NCBI GenBank assembly: GCA_000827325.1
Contig: KN832883.1
Span: forward strand, 208,867-272,866
Source: Oidiodendron maius Zn
Lineage: Eukaryota; Ascomycota; Leotiomycetes; Myxotrichaceae
Reading direction: 5' to 3'
Length of the DNA: 64,000 nucleotides
Shown in pieces: positions 34,352 to 44,491 of the stretch; positions within the stretch are counted from its first letter, which is position 1; each line of letters starts with the position of its first letter. The notes under the pieces are model-generated. The model was not told the DNA's origin. It saw nothing but the letters and a program-made list of their open reading frames with translations, and ran no database searches. Made by a program: the position numbers and the translations under genes.

Positions 34352-35128
34352 TTATTTTGTCTTAGGCAGGTAAACGCTCACTTCTAGTCCCTTGTGGAAG
34401 GGTAATGTAGCGTTAATGAAGTCGCTATCTGGGTCACGAATGTAGGCCAGGAGGTCCTTGTATAGCTCAATAGCTCCGATGGTGTTGTCAGTGACAACCA
34501 CAGCTCCATAACGCAACTTAGGCTGGACTACTTGGAGCGTGGGCAGGGCCATTGGGCACCAAACTACTCCAATTGAGGATTACGGTTAGCATGTCTACGT
34601 AGTAGCTGGATGTGACCCAGGGTCAGGGGGATCCATACTATCCAAGAGCAGAAAATCCACATTCTCCAAGTTTTCCTTCAGAGTCTCCCTCAAATCACCC
34701 TCGCGGAGCTCGATCACACCGCTGATCTCGTCCCCGCATTCGCGCCAGTGCTCCCGGGCCTTGACTGCCTTTGTTGGCTCGTTCTCAGTGGCAATGATGC
34801 GCGCTTGTCCACCAGTAGCAGCTGCATTGGCTGTCGCGGCCAGTGCGAGGTATATGGTGCTCACTCCGAACGAAGTTCCAGCCTCGACGATGGTCTTGGC
34901 ATTGATTGCCCGGCAGAGTTGGTAGACGTACTGGGACTTGTCCTCCTCGAGGGCGATGAACTTGTCTCTCATTACGTCGTCAAATGTCAATCCCGGGAAG
35001 TCATCGGCACCCTTGCCTTCCAATGCCTCCTCTTGCTCGGAAGAGAGACAATGAAGACGGGATAGAATCGAGCGGATATGTGCAGGGACGCCCTGGAGTG
35101 GGTTAGAAACCTGCGCAGCCTCGGACAT
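34352..35128 (-). CDS. SAM-dependent O-methyltransferase (class I)
   Basis: Two exons, 35128-34639 and 34563-34352, give 233 residues. Motif I is TIVEAGTSFGVSTIYLALAA, motif II RIIATENEP, and the acidic motif VDFLLLDI-WCPMALPTL is split by the intron, followed by LRYGAVVVTDN (post-motif) and a C-terminal LPFHKGLEVSVYLPK. This is the YrrM/COG4122-like predicted O-methyltransferase type, soluble and often found in fungal secondary-metabolite clusters. The gene is read away from the SIT-type transporter at 35.7 kb and shares a promoter of about 550 bases with it. That promoter contains two perfect iron-regulator-type GATA boxes. The acceptor substrate is unknown. Confidence 0.88.
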
Positions 35129-35367
35129 GGCGGAGGATCAATTCGCGTCTTCACAGTAGTGGTAGTTACGGGAAGAGAAAAGGAGTTGTTTGCAATCAGA
35201 GTATATGAGAGACACTTGTTGGGCAGTGCTTTGGCGGTTGACAAGGTAACGAGGGCCACATGAAGTGTATTAATCGACTCGGCCTTTCACCGCCGAGATC
35301 GGCTGTCGCTTTGGCGCCCATGGTGCACATCATCGGATACAAGTATGTAAGAGCAACAAGATCAAGA

Positions 35368-35393
35368 CCAATCAGATAAGATCAATCAGATAA
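35368..35393. promoter_or_regulatory. two ATCAGATAA boxes with CCAAT box (SreA/HapX-type iron control)
   Basis: ATCAGATAA occurs at 35371-35379 and again at 35385-35393, spaced 14 bases. It equals the published Aspergillus SreA consensus ATCWGATAA. A CCAAT box overlaps the first copy (35368-35372), and another CCAAT plus inverted ATTGG words lie at about 35,450-35,500. The CCAAT-binding complex with HapX also regulates iron genes. The position, in the promoter between a methyltransferase and a siderophore-type transporter, fits iron repression of one or both genes. The sites are seen; the control is inferred. Confidence 0.65.
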
Positions 35394-35676
35394 GATTCGA
35401 TACCGTGGGAAATCCGATCCTTCCGAATCCGTGTTGTACGTAGGACTTGATTGGCTGGGTCAGACACAACCAATAGGAATGGCCTGACTTGTGCCAGGAT
35501 TGGTTAGAGAAGGAGGAGGGGGCCTTGTCTTGGGAGCCCTCGTTTTGAGAAAATTTATGGCCGGTGTCCGGTGTCCCACTTCTGGTTTTCTGTTTACCTC
35601 ACTTCCTACTTATCTATGTCCAGAGCCCAGAGTGTAATTTATTCACGAAGATTATTGCACCAGTGGTGATGAAATC

Positions 35677-37721
35677 ATGCCAACCGATCCCAAAGATCCG
35701 ATCTCTCATTCGAGAGACAAAGGAGCTGGCCATGAAGCGGAGGATTCTGTGCTGAAAGGAGTGGAATTGGGTGATAACGATGATCTGACCGAAGGCGTGC
35801 AAAAAGTCGAAAACATCTCGCGACTGTGGTCAAATACTGGTCTCACTATTGCATGGACAGGCATGATACTCATTGCCATTGCCGTTAGTCTCGATGGACA
35901 AACCGTTTCGGCTTATCAGCCTTACGCACTCTCGGCATTTGGCGCTCACTCTATGCTAGCTGCCATTAGCACTCTCCAAAACATTCTGTAATATACTCCT
36001 ACTTCTAATGTTACCTTCCAACTGACCCTCCCAACTTAAAAGCCCCTGTATGGGGAGAATTCACGCTGACATAGATAAGGAATGCGGCAGTCAAACCCCT
36101 TTTGGCAAAGACCGCTGATGTGTACGGACGTTTTGAAGCCATTAGTATCTCTATCATCGCCATCACTGTGGGTTTCATCGTCAATGCCTCTTCTAAGAGC
36201 ATGGCGGACTTGGCTGTGGGCCAGGTTTTCTACAGTATTGGGCAGATCGGTCTCCAATTCCTCCAGCAGATTTTTACCGCCGATACTACCACTCTCGAGA
36301 ACCGGTCCTTCTTTTCCTCACTGCTCTTGGCACCCGCCATATTTACTGCGTGGATTGGGGCACCAATGGTCTCGTCCTTGGTACCCGCACACTGGAGATG
36401 GTAAGTGATGAGATTGTGATATCTTGGGAAAGTACGGCGCTAATACAATTCCAGGGGTTACGGCATGTGGTATGTTTGAGGATATCGCTCTGCTAGTCCT
36501 TTAACACTGACATAACAGGGCAATCGTCTTTCCCGTGATGGCTCTGCCCTTCTTGCAATCACTCTGGTGGTATCAGCGAAAGGGCAAAACGACCACCGAG
36601 ACCACCTCACAAAAACGGCGGCTCTCCAATCTATGGGTTCAAATGGATCCGATCGGCCTAATTCTTTTCACGGCCAGCCTCGCTCTCGTCCTGCTGCCCA
36701 TGACACTCGCAAGTCGATTACTTAACTCGTGGGCTTCGCCAGCCACAATCTCCATGATCATAGTCGGCGGATGCTGCTTCATCGCCTTCGTGATTTACGA
36801 ACTTTACGTCCCCAGGTATCCCATCCTCCCCTGGAGGCTGGCGAAAAACAGGACCGTTGCTGCCGGATGCCTTATCGAGTCATTCCTCTTTCTCAGCTAT
36901 TATCTGTGGAATTCGTACTTTTATTCATTCCTAATCGTCGTCAACAATAAGTCCGCTAAGGCAGCGACAAACATAGTGACCAGTCAGGGGGTAGCCACAG
37001 CAGCGACAGGCCTTCTCATCTCACTAGTCGTAAAAAGGACTGGGAACTGCAAATGGGTTGTTCTCGTGGGTACTTTAATCAAGCTGATTGGGGCGGGTTT
37101 GATGCTTCGATATTCAAATCCAGAGGCAAACCTAACCCAGATTATTTTTGGGCAGATTGTGTCCGGTGTAGGAACAGGGATGATCTCTATTGTTGCGCAA
37201 ACAGCCGTGCAAGCTGTGGCGAGACATCAAGGTGAGTCAAGATACCATTACTGTTTGAGAGAAAGTATATCCATTCTTACCTTCCTTCTTTTTAACCAGA
37301 TGTCGCCTCTGTAACAACTCTCTACGAGTGCTCAAGAGCCATCGGTGGTGCTATCGGCACTGCTATATCCGGAGCCATCTGGGCTAATCTCCTCCTCAAG
37401 CGGCTACAGAAATACCTGCCCCCATCAGCGCAATCTCAGGCAACCCAGATCCAGAATTCTTTCGTGGCAGCAATATCATTCCCGGTGGGGTCAGCTGGGA
37501 GAATTGCAATCGACCAGAGCTATACAGAGGTGATGCATATTTTGCTGATAATAGCGCTAGCACTCTTGGCCATACCCTTCCTCTTGGTTTTCTTGATGGA
37601 GGACGTGGATTTAATCGAGATTGACAGAGAACGGACCCGTGTTGGCCACAGAAATATTATCGGGACAAGCAAGATTGGACGGCGGCTCCGGCTCTGGAAG
37701 CGTAGAACAACGGAGAACTAA
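35677..37721 (+). CDS. MFS siderophore iron transporter-like protein (SIT family)
   Basis: Five exons, 35677-35987, 36080-36400, 36455-36469, 36519-37231 and 37300-37721, give 593 residues. A polar cytoplasmic N-terminus is followed by SRLWSNTGLTIAWTGMIL, then SAFGAHSMLAAISTLQNIL, then KPLLAKTADVYGRFEAISIS, VGQVFYSIGQIGLQFLQQIFTADTTTLENRSF, and HWRWGYGMWAIVFPV. These are the SIT-family landmarks (S-x-H-S-L-L-A-x-I, K-x-x-D-x-x-G-R, ADTSxLxNR, WRWGYG). The C-half has ATTLYECSRAIGGAIGTAISGAIWANLL, and the gene ends with a basic tail. Fourteen helices are expected. The third exon is only 15 nt and falls in WRWGYGMW. It probably imports a chelator or exports a related metabolite at the plasma membrane. 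Confidence 0.9.
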
Positions 37722-38194
37722 TATTTGATTGGAGGTTGGGAAAAATACCGAGGCGCTTAACACTAGTAAGAGACTGCTTGCAATAGCGGTAATTACTGTT
37801 TGTTGTTTGTCCAAAATAATCACATCGTTCTGCTTGCTCACCAAGTGACGGTGCACGTTCGGCCAAGGAAGGAGACGTTTTCTTATTCTAGTATTAATTC
37901 ATAGCTATTACTAATTATTTGTTTCAATTATCTGTGATTGCCTCTAGTTACACGAAGTTGCTCGTTTCACCTTGATATTAACGGAAGAATACCTTGGAGC
38001 TATACATGCTATTACAGAAAGCCGGAAAGTCAAGGTCCCCGCTCCGGCAGAATTGTCGCCGCCCCGAATTCCATGACATATACTGCATTAGCCGCCCCTC
38101 TTGTGGCTCAACCAGGCAGATAAACATCTATATAGCAGGCAAGGGCTTCTTGCTCGATGGCACATATACCTGACTTCTCCCTACACTCAGAATC
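37722..38194. other. intergenic
   Basis: No gene is seen. It holds the presumed promoter of the atypical SDR, with a TATATAG word near 38,131. Confidence 0.5.
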
Positions 38195-39004
38195 ATGCCC
38201 GGCACATCTCCCGTCATTCTCATTCTCGGTGCAGGGCCCAATATCGGCGAGGCAGTTGCTCGAACCTTTGCCTCGAAAGGCTACAAGGTTGCCCTCGCAG
38301 CCCGGTCACTGAGGGAGGCAGACAGCACGGAAAATCAACTAAACATTACAAGTGATTTCGCCAACCCTAATGATGTTGTCAATGCTTTTGCAAGAGTGAA
38401 AAAGGTGCTGGGTATCCCAAGCGTAGTCGTTTACAATGGTAAGTCCCGGCACTAAAGGACACCGGCCGAATGCTTGCTGAGGATTCGCAGCCGCCGCCTG
38501 GACGCCCTCTCCTCCCAATGACCCGTTCGCGATCCCGTTTGCTGCTTTCAACCGAGACTTGACCATCAACACTACCAGTGCTTTTGTCGCTGCGCAACAA
38601 GCCGTCCTCGGCTTCGCGGAGCTCCCTGCCCATGCGGCAAGGACGTTCTTCTTCACGGGGAATATCCTGAACATCGCAGTCCTCCCGTCTTTTATGGATG
38701 CGGGCGCTGGCAAATCGGCGTCCGCACACATGATAATGGCTGCTGCGGCTGCATATAAAGACCGAGGATTCAAGTATGCCCATCCCCGCCATCCTTAAAT
38801 GCGTTAGTAGAGGGATTGACAGTTTTTAGGTTCTATTATGCCGACGAACGAAAGGCGGACGGCACGGCCATTTTCAAAGTCGATGGAGAGGAGCATGGGA
38901 AACTCTTCTGGGAGCTCGCAGAGGCGAAGACGCAGGGCCCGTGGTTGCAGACATTCGTCAAGGGCGTGGGATATCAGAACTTCGACAACCTATATCGAGG
39001 TTAG
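38195..39004 (+). CDS. atypical short-chain dehydrogenase-like protein lacking YxxxK
   Basis: Three exons, 38195-38438, 38491-38773 and 38830-39004, give 233 residues. The N-terminal Rossmann part is clear: VILILGAGPNIGEAVARTFASKGYKVALAARS, then a short NPNDVVNAFARVKKVLGIPSVVVYNAA segment in the place of the NNAG strand. RTFFFTGN sits in the active-site Ser strand, but in the region where the YxxxK helix belongs the sequence is GKSASAHMIMAAAAAYKDRGF; the Tyr is missing. The end FYYADERKADG is typical of this short fungal subgroup. NAD(P) binding is likely; ordinary SDR catalysis is doubtful. It lies in tandem behind the SIT transporter. Confidence 0.82.
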
Positions 39005-39955
39005 TCTATATCGCAGGTTCTGGCAGGCATACTTGATCAAGCAAGGCGTCTGGACAAAGATACTAGAATAAGACTAGCTCGTAGGAGGGCTATTACGCAG
39101 TGAGAAAAATTTGAAGCTCGTTTTTCATGAAGTCACTTATTTACTCGGATTAAAACTTTAAGATCTAGCTGAGATGCAAGAGGGCGACCGTTAATGATCT
39201 ACATTCTAGGAAGCGGCACAAAAGTCTGCAATTTTGCGGACCAGCTCCCGCAGGGTTGCAAACAAAAATAACTCTTAATCCTATGAGCGCGAGAGTAGTT
39301 GTAGGTTGCTGCACAACAACGGTCAGGGCAAACCTGGACCAGCCCACCCCATCGCCTCAACCTACCCACGCCCCAGTAAATCTCACGAGCCCATGCACGG
39401 CGGAGCTTATGATATGTCGCATAAGAGGGATCTCGTTAGGTAGTATGCTGCTGCGTACTTTTTAACCTTTGGCGCGTTTTAGTCAACTTAAGGCATAGAA
39501 ATACTTTTCCTTAAAACTCTCTTTCTTATGCTTAAGATAATATATCTTTAGAATAAAATTAATCTTATATCAGTGTAAAAAGAGTACAAGAAGAGTATAT
39601 ATCGCGAAAGGACTAAGTAATAATAAGGGCTTATAGGCGGGATGAACAGACCTGGATATAGGGAACTAATTAAGGGCCGCATAAATTGAATTAAATCGAC
39701 TTGAGTTGATAATATGCGTTAGTTTAGCAGAAAAGGAATACGAATCGTTCATGATCAGCTTAAGAGAAATAGATTAGTCTAGTCTGCATTAGTGTGCTGC
39801 ACTGAAAGAGCAGACAGAATAAATAACTCTAACATAGATTTCACGACGAAACGAATGATCTGCGAAGTTTAGCCCCTGCTTCTAAGCCTCTGTTTGCAGC
39901 AAGCCGCGAGTGCAGGCAACGGCGTGTTATCGCACACTTCTGCCCCCCATCTAGC
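39005..39955. other. intergenic, AT-rich, repeat-like
   Basis: From about 39,480 to 39,850 the sequence is AT-rich with stops in all frames and looks like decayed repeat DNA of unknown family. No gene is seen. Confidence 0.45.
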
Positions 39956-40944
39956 TCAATATTTACTAATGCGTTTGAATTCCAATTCAGTATGCCGCCA
40001 AACATCTTCCACCATTCCTTTCTCCCTCAACCCAGCCAACAGCTCCCTAACCTCACTCGACGCACTCTCACAGTTCGACCCCACCGAATAAACTCCCGAC
40101 CCAACTTCCCCGTTCGACCCTGTGGCTACCTCGACGTTATCTCCTAGCCTCACTGCCGTACTCTCGCCTTCTCCAGGTGGATACCGCGCACTAGTCGCCA
40201 AGTACAAATGTCTCTTGCCACACTCCTCAATTGGTACACTGACCTAATGTTCAAAAGGTAGAGCTTTCATGTTGCGATACAGCCCCTATTCACGCTGCCC
40301 GGACTATCGTGCACGAAACTGATCTCCGGTGCCATCTTTGACACAGATTCCAAGCCGAGTGTTATTAGCGTACAAAGGTGCCCGCGGAGCTTGGGCAGTG
40401 GGACACGCAGGGCAGGGAAATCGGTGGCGCCGAGAGGACCTTCCATTCCACCGCCTCCTACCGTGACGATGCGGCGGAGAGATGGGGAATTCTGGAGGAG
40501 GGGCAGGAGGTTGGAGAAGAAGCGGATCCGTGCATAGTAATTTAACGATGCTAGTAGATGGACGTGTTCGGATGTTTTTATCCTGACTTATTAGCAGTAA
40601 TCTTCTTCTCTGGCCGTCTATTTCTTAGCTATTGTTGTATAGATTCAGAACACCATACCACTACGATCCATGATCATAACTCCCGCGTTCAAGAACAAAA
40701 GATTTAAAACTTTCTCCTTTGCCCTAATCTCCTTGCAAACATTATCAACAGCATGAATCAAGCTCACATCGGCTTTCATGAAGATGTACTCGCCGCTTAG
40801 ATTAAGCGCCTTGCACTCTGCCATAACCCGGTTAGCCGCATCCTGAGACCTACCGATGAAGTAGGCTCGTGGACTGTTGGTGTATTGGGCGAATTTTTTG
40901 AGCGTCGACTCGCCGATGCCGCTGGTAGCTACTATAAAACCTGC
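39956..40944 (-). pseudogene. SDR/NmrA-type NAD(P)-binding protein, N-terminally truncated
   Basis: Consecutive exon-like blocks read GFIVATSGIGESTLKKFAQYTNSPRAYFIGRSQDAANRV, then KADVSLIHAVDNVCKEI, then NLLFLNAGVMIMDRS. After a GT-AG intron come KTSEHVHLLASLNYYARIRFFSNLLPLL, RRIVTVGGGGMEGPLGATDFPALRVPL and APEISFVHDSPGSVN, and finally VPIEECGKRHLYLATSARYPPG ... GMVEDVWRHTELEFKRI. This is a well-defined fungal SDR family. The first exon is missing: the P450 stop is only about 80 bases upstream. A conserved segment before VPIEECG is lost or out of frame. I call it a fairly young pseudogene. Confidence 0.7.
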
Positions 40945-41022
40945 CTACAACTTAGCTGGTCCCTATATCTATGGGGCTGAGCCAGACTATAAGTCTCCAG
41001 TAGAACACGTTATTATGTCTTT

Positions 41023-42969
41023 TCAGGCTCCAATTGCGTTACATAACCTATTTAGATCATGAGATTGTGCACAAGAGCAGACTACTGGAGAGATTTCGCT
41101 AAACTTACTGCATTCTGTCGAAGCCCTCCGTAACTTAATTAGAACCGGAGCCAAAGGTTTTGTGACGAGGAGTCTACGACACAGTAACTCTTGCTCGGGG
41201 GCAACGAGAGACATGTCGTAACTTCGGAATAGATGGTACAATAGCATTTTCATCTCAAGCAGGGCGATATTTTTCCCGATACAAGAGCGGGGGCCTGTGC
41301 TGAACTGGAAATTGAGTAAATTAGTAGGTTAAACACGTAATACAGACAGATATATAGGCGACTGTAATTTCTGTTATGAACACAAAATGTGAATCCATCT
41401 TACTCCTAAGAAGAACTTATCCAGCTCTTTTCCCTGCCCATTGAGCCACCGCTCGGGTTTAGTTGCATTTGCGTCACCGAAGATTCGCTCATCCTTATGA
41501 ACTTGGCAATGCATCACGTTGATGACAGTACCTGGAGGGATATACTTGTCGCCGATAGATAAACCTTCGGGTGGTGAAAGACGGGGCATGGGTCCACTGA
41601 AGGGCGATGTAAGCCGCATGCCTTCTTTAATGCATGCGTCAAGATACGGTAACTTTACAACATCCTTGAATGATGGATGTTCACCTAGCTGGCAAGTGCG
41701 TACCTCGTCGTTAAGTTGAGAAACGCATTTAGGATGGCGAAGAGTGTGGTATAGAATTGCAGTTAATGACACAGTAATGGTGTCCGATCCAGCAACACTA
41801 AAATAGTTAGCCTCCGTAAGCAAAGAAGAAGATTTGAGCAGCATAAAGTTCATATCTTACATATTTGTTGATGCGTTTGTCGCCAATTCTGCAAAGTTCA
41901 GGTGTTCCCCAGAAGTTGGGTCAGTTGCTTCAAGAAGTGCACCCAGGATATCGGCGCGTTGCGGAGCACCATCATTCCGAGTCTTCCAGCGGTCACCGAC
42001 GAGTGCCGTGGTTTTCTTTGCTTTCTATCAAAAAACAATCACAGACTGATCGGGTCCATGCTCACCCTTTTAACAAAGGCGAAGCCTTCTCTGAGCTCAT
42101 GAAATGAACTAAACGGTAGCCAGCGTATACACAGTCGGCTCAACGGCCTTAAAAATGAGGGCAAAAGGAACATCTGCAGATTTACCGTCAGTATCAAGGG
42201 TTTTTAGGGAATAGGCTCCCCCACCACAAAAGTGTATTCGATTCCTTCAGATATTCTTGTCACAAATTCATCTACAACACCCTTTTGCATCAATCCAAAA
42301 CTCTTTCCAAAGGCGAGGTCGCCGATTACGTCGAAGGCATAGAATTTAAACCATGTTGAAGCTTCCATAGCTTCTCCGGTCGAGGCGTAGAGATTCATCT
42401 TGTCTAAAAATTGATCTAAATTATTTTGCACCACGGCCTCCAACTTCACGACAGTCTGCATGCTATATGCATGAGCTGCAAGTCGACGCTTCCGCGCGTG
42501 GGCTATCTTGTCAGTTTCACTGAAGATAGAGGGTGTATGGATGACAAGCGCATCGTAGTCGGGGGATTTGTCCAAGTGATTCTGACCGTATCCTAAGACC
42601 CGCTGCACGGCTTCAGGACCACATGCGATGACGGTTTTAGGGCCGACACAGATGGTATCACCATATCTAAGATGGGCGTTAATAACAGCTGATTCCGTCT
42701 GTCCCCTAAATGCGTGGTATGCGAGCCAGCCTGGAAGGTGTCTTGCAAGAAAAGGCCCAGGGATTTTGCGGAGTGGATGGAAGAAGAGGGCATATACAAT
42801 ATATGCCGACTGTGCTTTTTATGAGCTTCTGATCCAATTGTCACCATGAAGACTATTGCACGGTACTTACCAGAAAAAGAAATATGGAAGACAGGCGGCA
42901 ATGGTTTGTAGCAAAGTGAAGAATAGCACAAATTCCTCCGTCGAACTGGTTGAGGATTTGGACAAGCAT
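41023..42969 (-). CDS. cytochrome P450 monooxygenase
   Basis: Six exons, 42969-42871, 42809-42225, 42173-42066, 42024-41861, 41797-41404 and 41304-41023, exactly 544 codons with the stop. The membrane anchor is spliced from LSSIFLFL and SAYIVYALFF, directly before HPLRKIPGPFLAR, the proline-rich hinge. The I-helix is VAGSDT (about 320-325), ExxR is EGMR (377-380), PERW follows, and the heme loop FSTGPRSCIGKN has the ligand Cys at about 458. All hallmarks are intact, so the enzyme is probably active at the ER. The exon-2/3 junction removes a little of a variable loop and is the least certain join. It is divergent from the GST-like gene, sharing a promoter of about 530 bases. Confidence 0.92.
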
Positions 42970-43503
42970 GGCTCAAAAGGTTGCCGGTAGAACGCAATGA
43001 GATTATCTGAGATGTAGCTGGCAGCGAAATTGTGTAAAGGATAACAATATACAGAGATGTGAGCTGGAGATCTCCTACATTGCAAAAGATAGTATTCATT
43101 CGTGTTCGGGTCTTCGTGCGCTAATGGGAGGGGGTTTCAACATTTTCCGATCCCAGTGTTAAGATTCCGCGTTGTAATCCCGACCTTGCCCCGTGAGCCT
43201 CGCTCTTGCTTAGAGACCTCTTAAATCCGCGACTATCATTATCTGTTATCTGCAACATCCCAGTCCAATCAACAGTTCTGTAATATTTTATGACGAATTG
43301 CTATTTGTTAGGCGTTTGTGCTTGTTGACCCGTGTGACTCACTTATAAAATTCTTGTTGCACATGACTTGTAGGAGAGATCAGGGAAGAGACAATTCAAA
43401 TTACCTCAAAAGTATATATATCTCGTTAGTGCTCTAGCCATTCTAGATTTCGTAACCTCGAAGGCATATCCAGCACCCCTGCAGCCAAAGGTTTGAGCTT
43501 GTC
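42970..43503. promoter_or_regulatory. bidirectional promoter between P450 and GST-like genes
   Basis: The two starts face away from each other across this gap. A TGACTCA word (AP-1/Gcn4-type, the CpcA site in fungi) lies at 43335-43341, followed by TATAAAA. Two GATAA sites on the minus strand lie near 43,238-43,252 (TTATCTGTTATCTGC). These are sites by sequence only. Confidence 0.45.
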
Positions 43504-44491
43504 ATGTCTACCATCGCCAATACTCCCAACGTCTTAGAGGACCAGCACATCCTGTACTATAATGATTATTCGGTTTGCTCGTTGATGGTTCGAGCCTCGA
43601 TAGCACTCTGCAATGGGTACACCGACAAATGCCTTAATATCGACGAACAACCTGTCAATATTCATCTTGGAGACCAAAATTCCGAATATTTTCTTTGTGA
43701 GGTGAATCCAAAAGGAACGGTGCGTTAGACAATCTTGATGCGGCCTCATCCAGCGTGAATCATTGTCATAGTTACTGAATCGGTTACTTTAGGTTCCCGT
43801 GCTCACTCTGCCAAACAATATACGAGGGCGGAATATCACGGATAGCATAGACATAACAGCTTACTTCGGCAAATACTATCCTTGCCTTTATCCAATGGAG
43901 TTCTCTAATGAAATTGGATCACTGCTGGGGGAATTGCATGCTATCAACTTCTTTTCCCTCACTTATACGCATAAACCACAGCGCGCATCCGATATGGAAA
44001 ATGCTGTAGAAAAGCGACTCTCTGACCCGAACATATCGGCCAGATATCGCAAAGCCTTACAATTTAAACGGGACATGTAAGTTGGTTAGCTTGCTAGATC
44101 TCATCTGTGGCTAAGAAATTATGTACCGCAATGTGATATGCACATGGCTAATAAGCGGATTCACAGCATACACAATACTCGAACCCCAGCTCTCACTGTT
44201 TCCGTCATAAAAGATGAAGAATCCAAAGCCACTTCGTTTCTATCTAAACTAACGGAACTTCTCGAACATACCTCAAACGGCAGTAGTAACACTAGCCAGT
44301 GGATATTCGGATCTCTGGAGCCAACGGCTCTAGATGCGCACACGATACCATTCCTAGCCCGGTTATTTGACGTTGGACGAGAGGACATGGTTAGCGAGAG
44401 GTTGAAGACGTATGCATGCAGGGCTTTCAAGACGAAAGCGTGGATCGATATGATGGGGGGTAGGAAGACTGTCTTTTCGGCCTACCTCTAA
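43504..44491 (+). CDS. glutathione S-transferase-like protein
   Basis: Three exons, 43504-43719, 43793-44076 and 44167-44491, give 274 residues. The thioredoxin-like N-domain shows ILYYNDYSVCSLMVRASIAL, then EYFLCEVNPKGTVPVLTLPN with the cis-Pro before V-L-T, then DSIDITAYFGKYYP (glutathione-binding Asp-Ser/Ile region). The helical C-domain includes QWIFGSLEPTALDAHTIPFLARLFDVGR. This matches a fungal GST-like family common in secondary-metabolism and detoxification loci. It may conjugate glutathione to an activated intermediate or act as an isomerase. Divergent orientation to the P450 suggests they act in the same pathway, since P450s often create electrophiles for such enzymes. Confidence 0.85.

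Noticed and set aside
35368-35390. Exact HapX consensus CSAAT-N12-RWT
   Set aside because: The CCAAT box is present, but the bases 12 further on read ATC instead of RWT, so only the SreA-type boxes are claimed.
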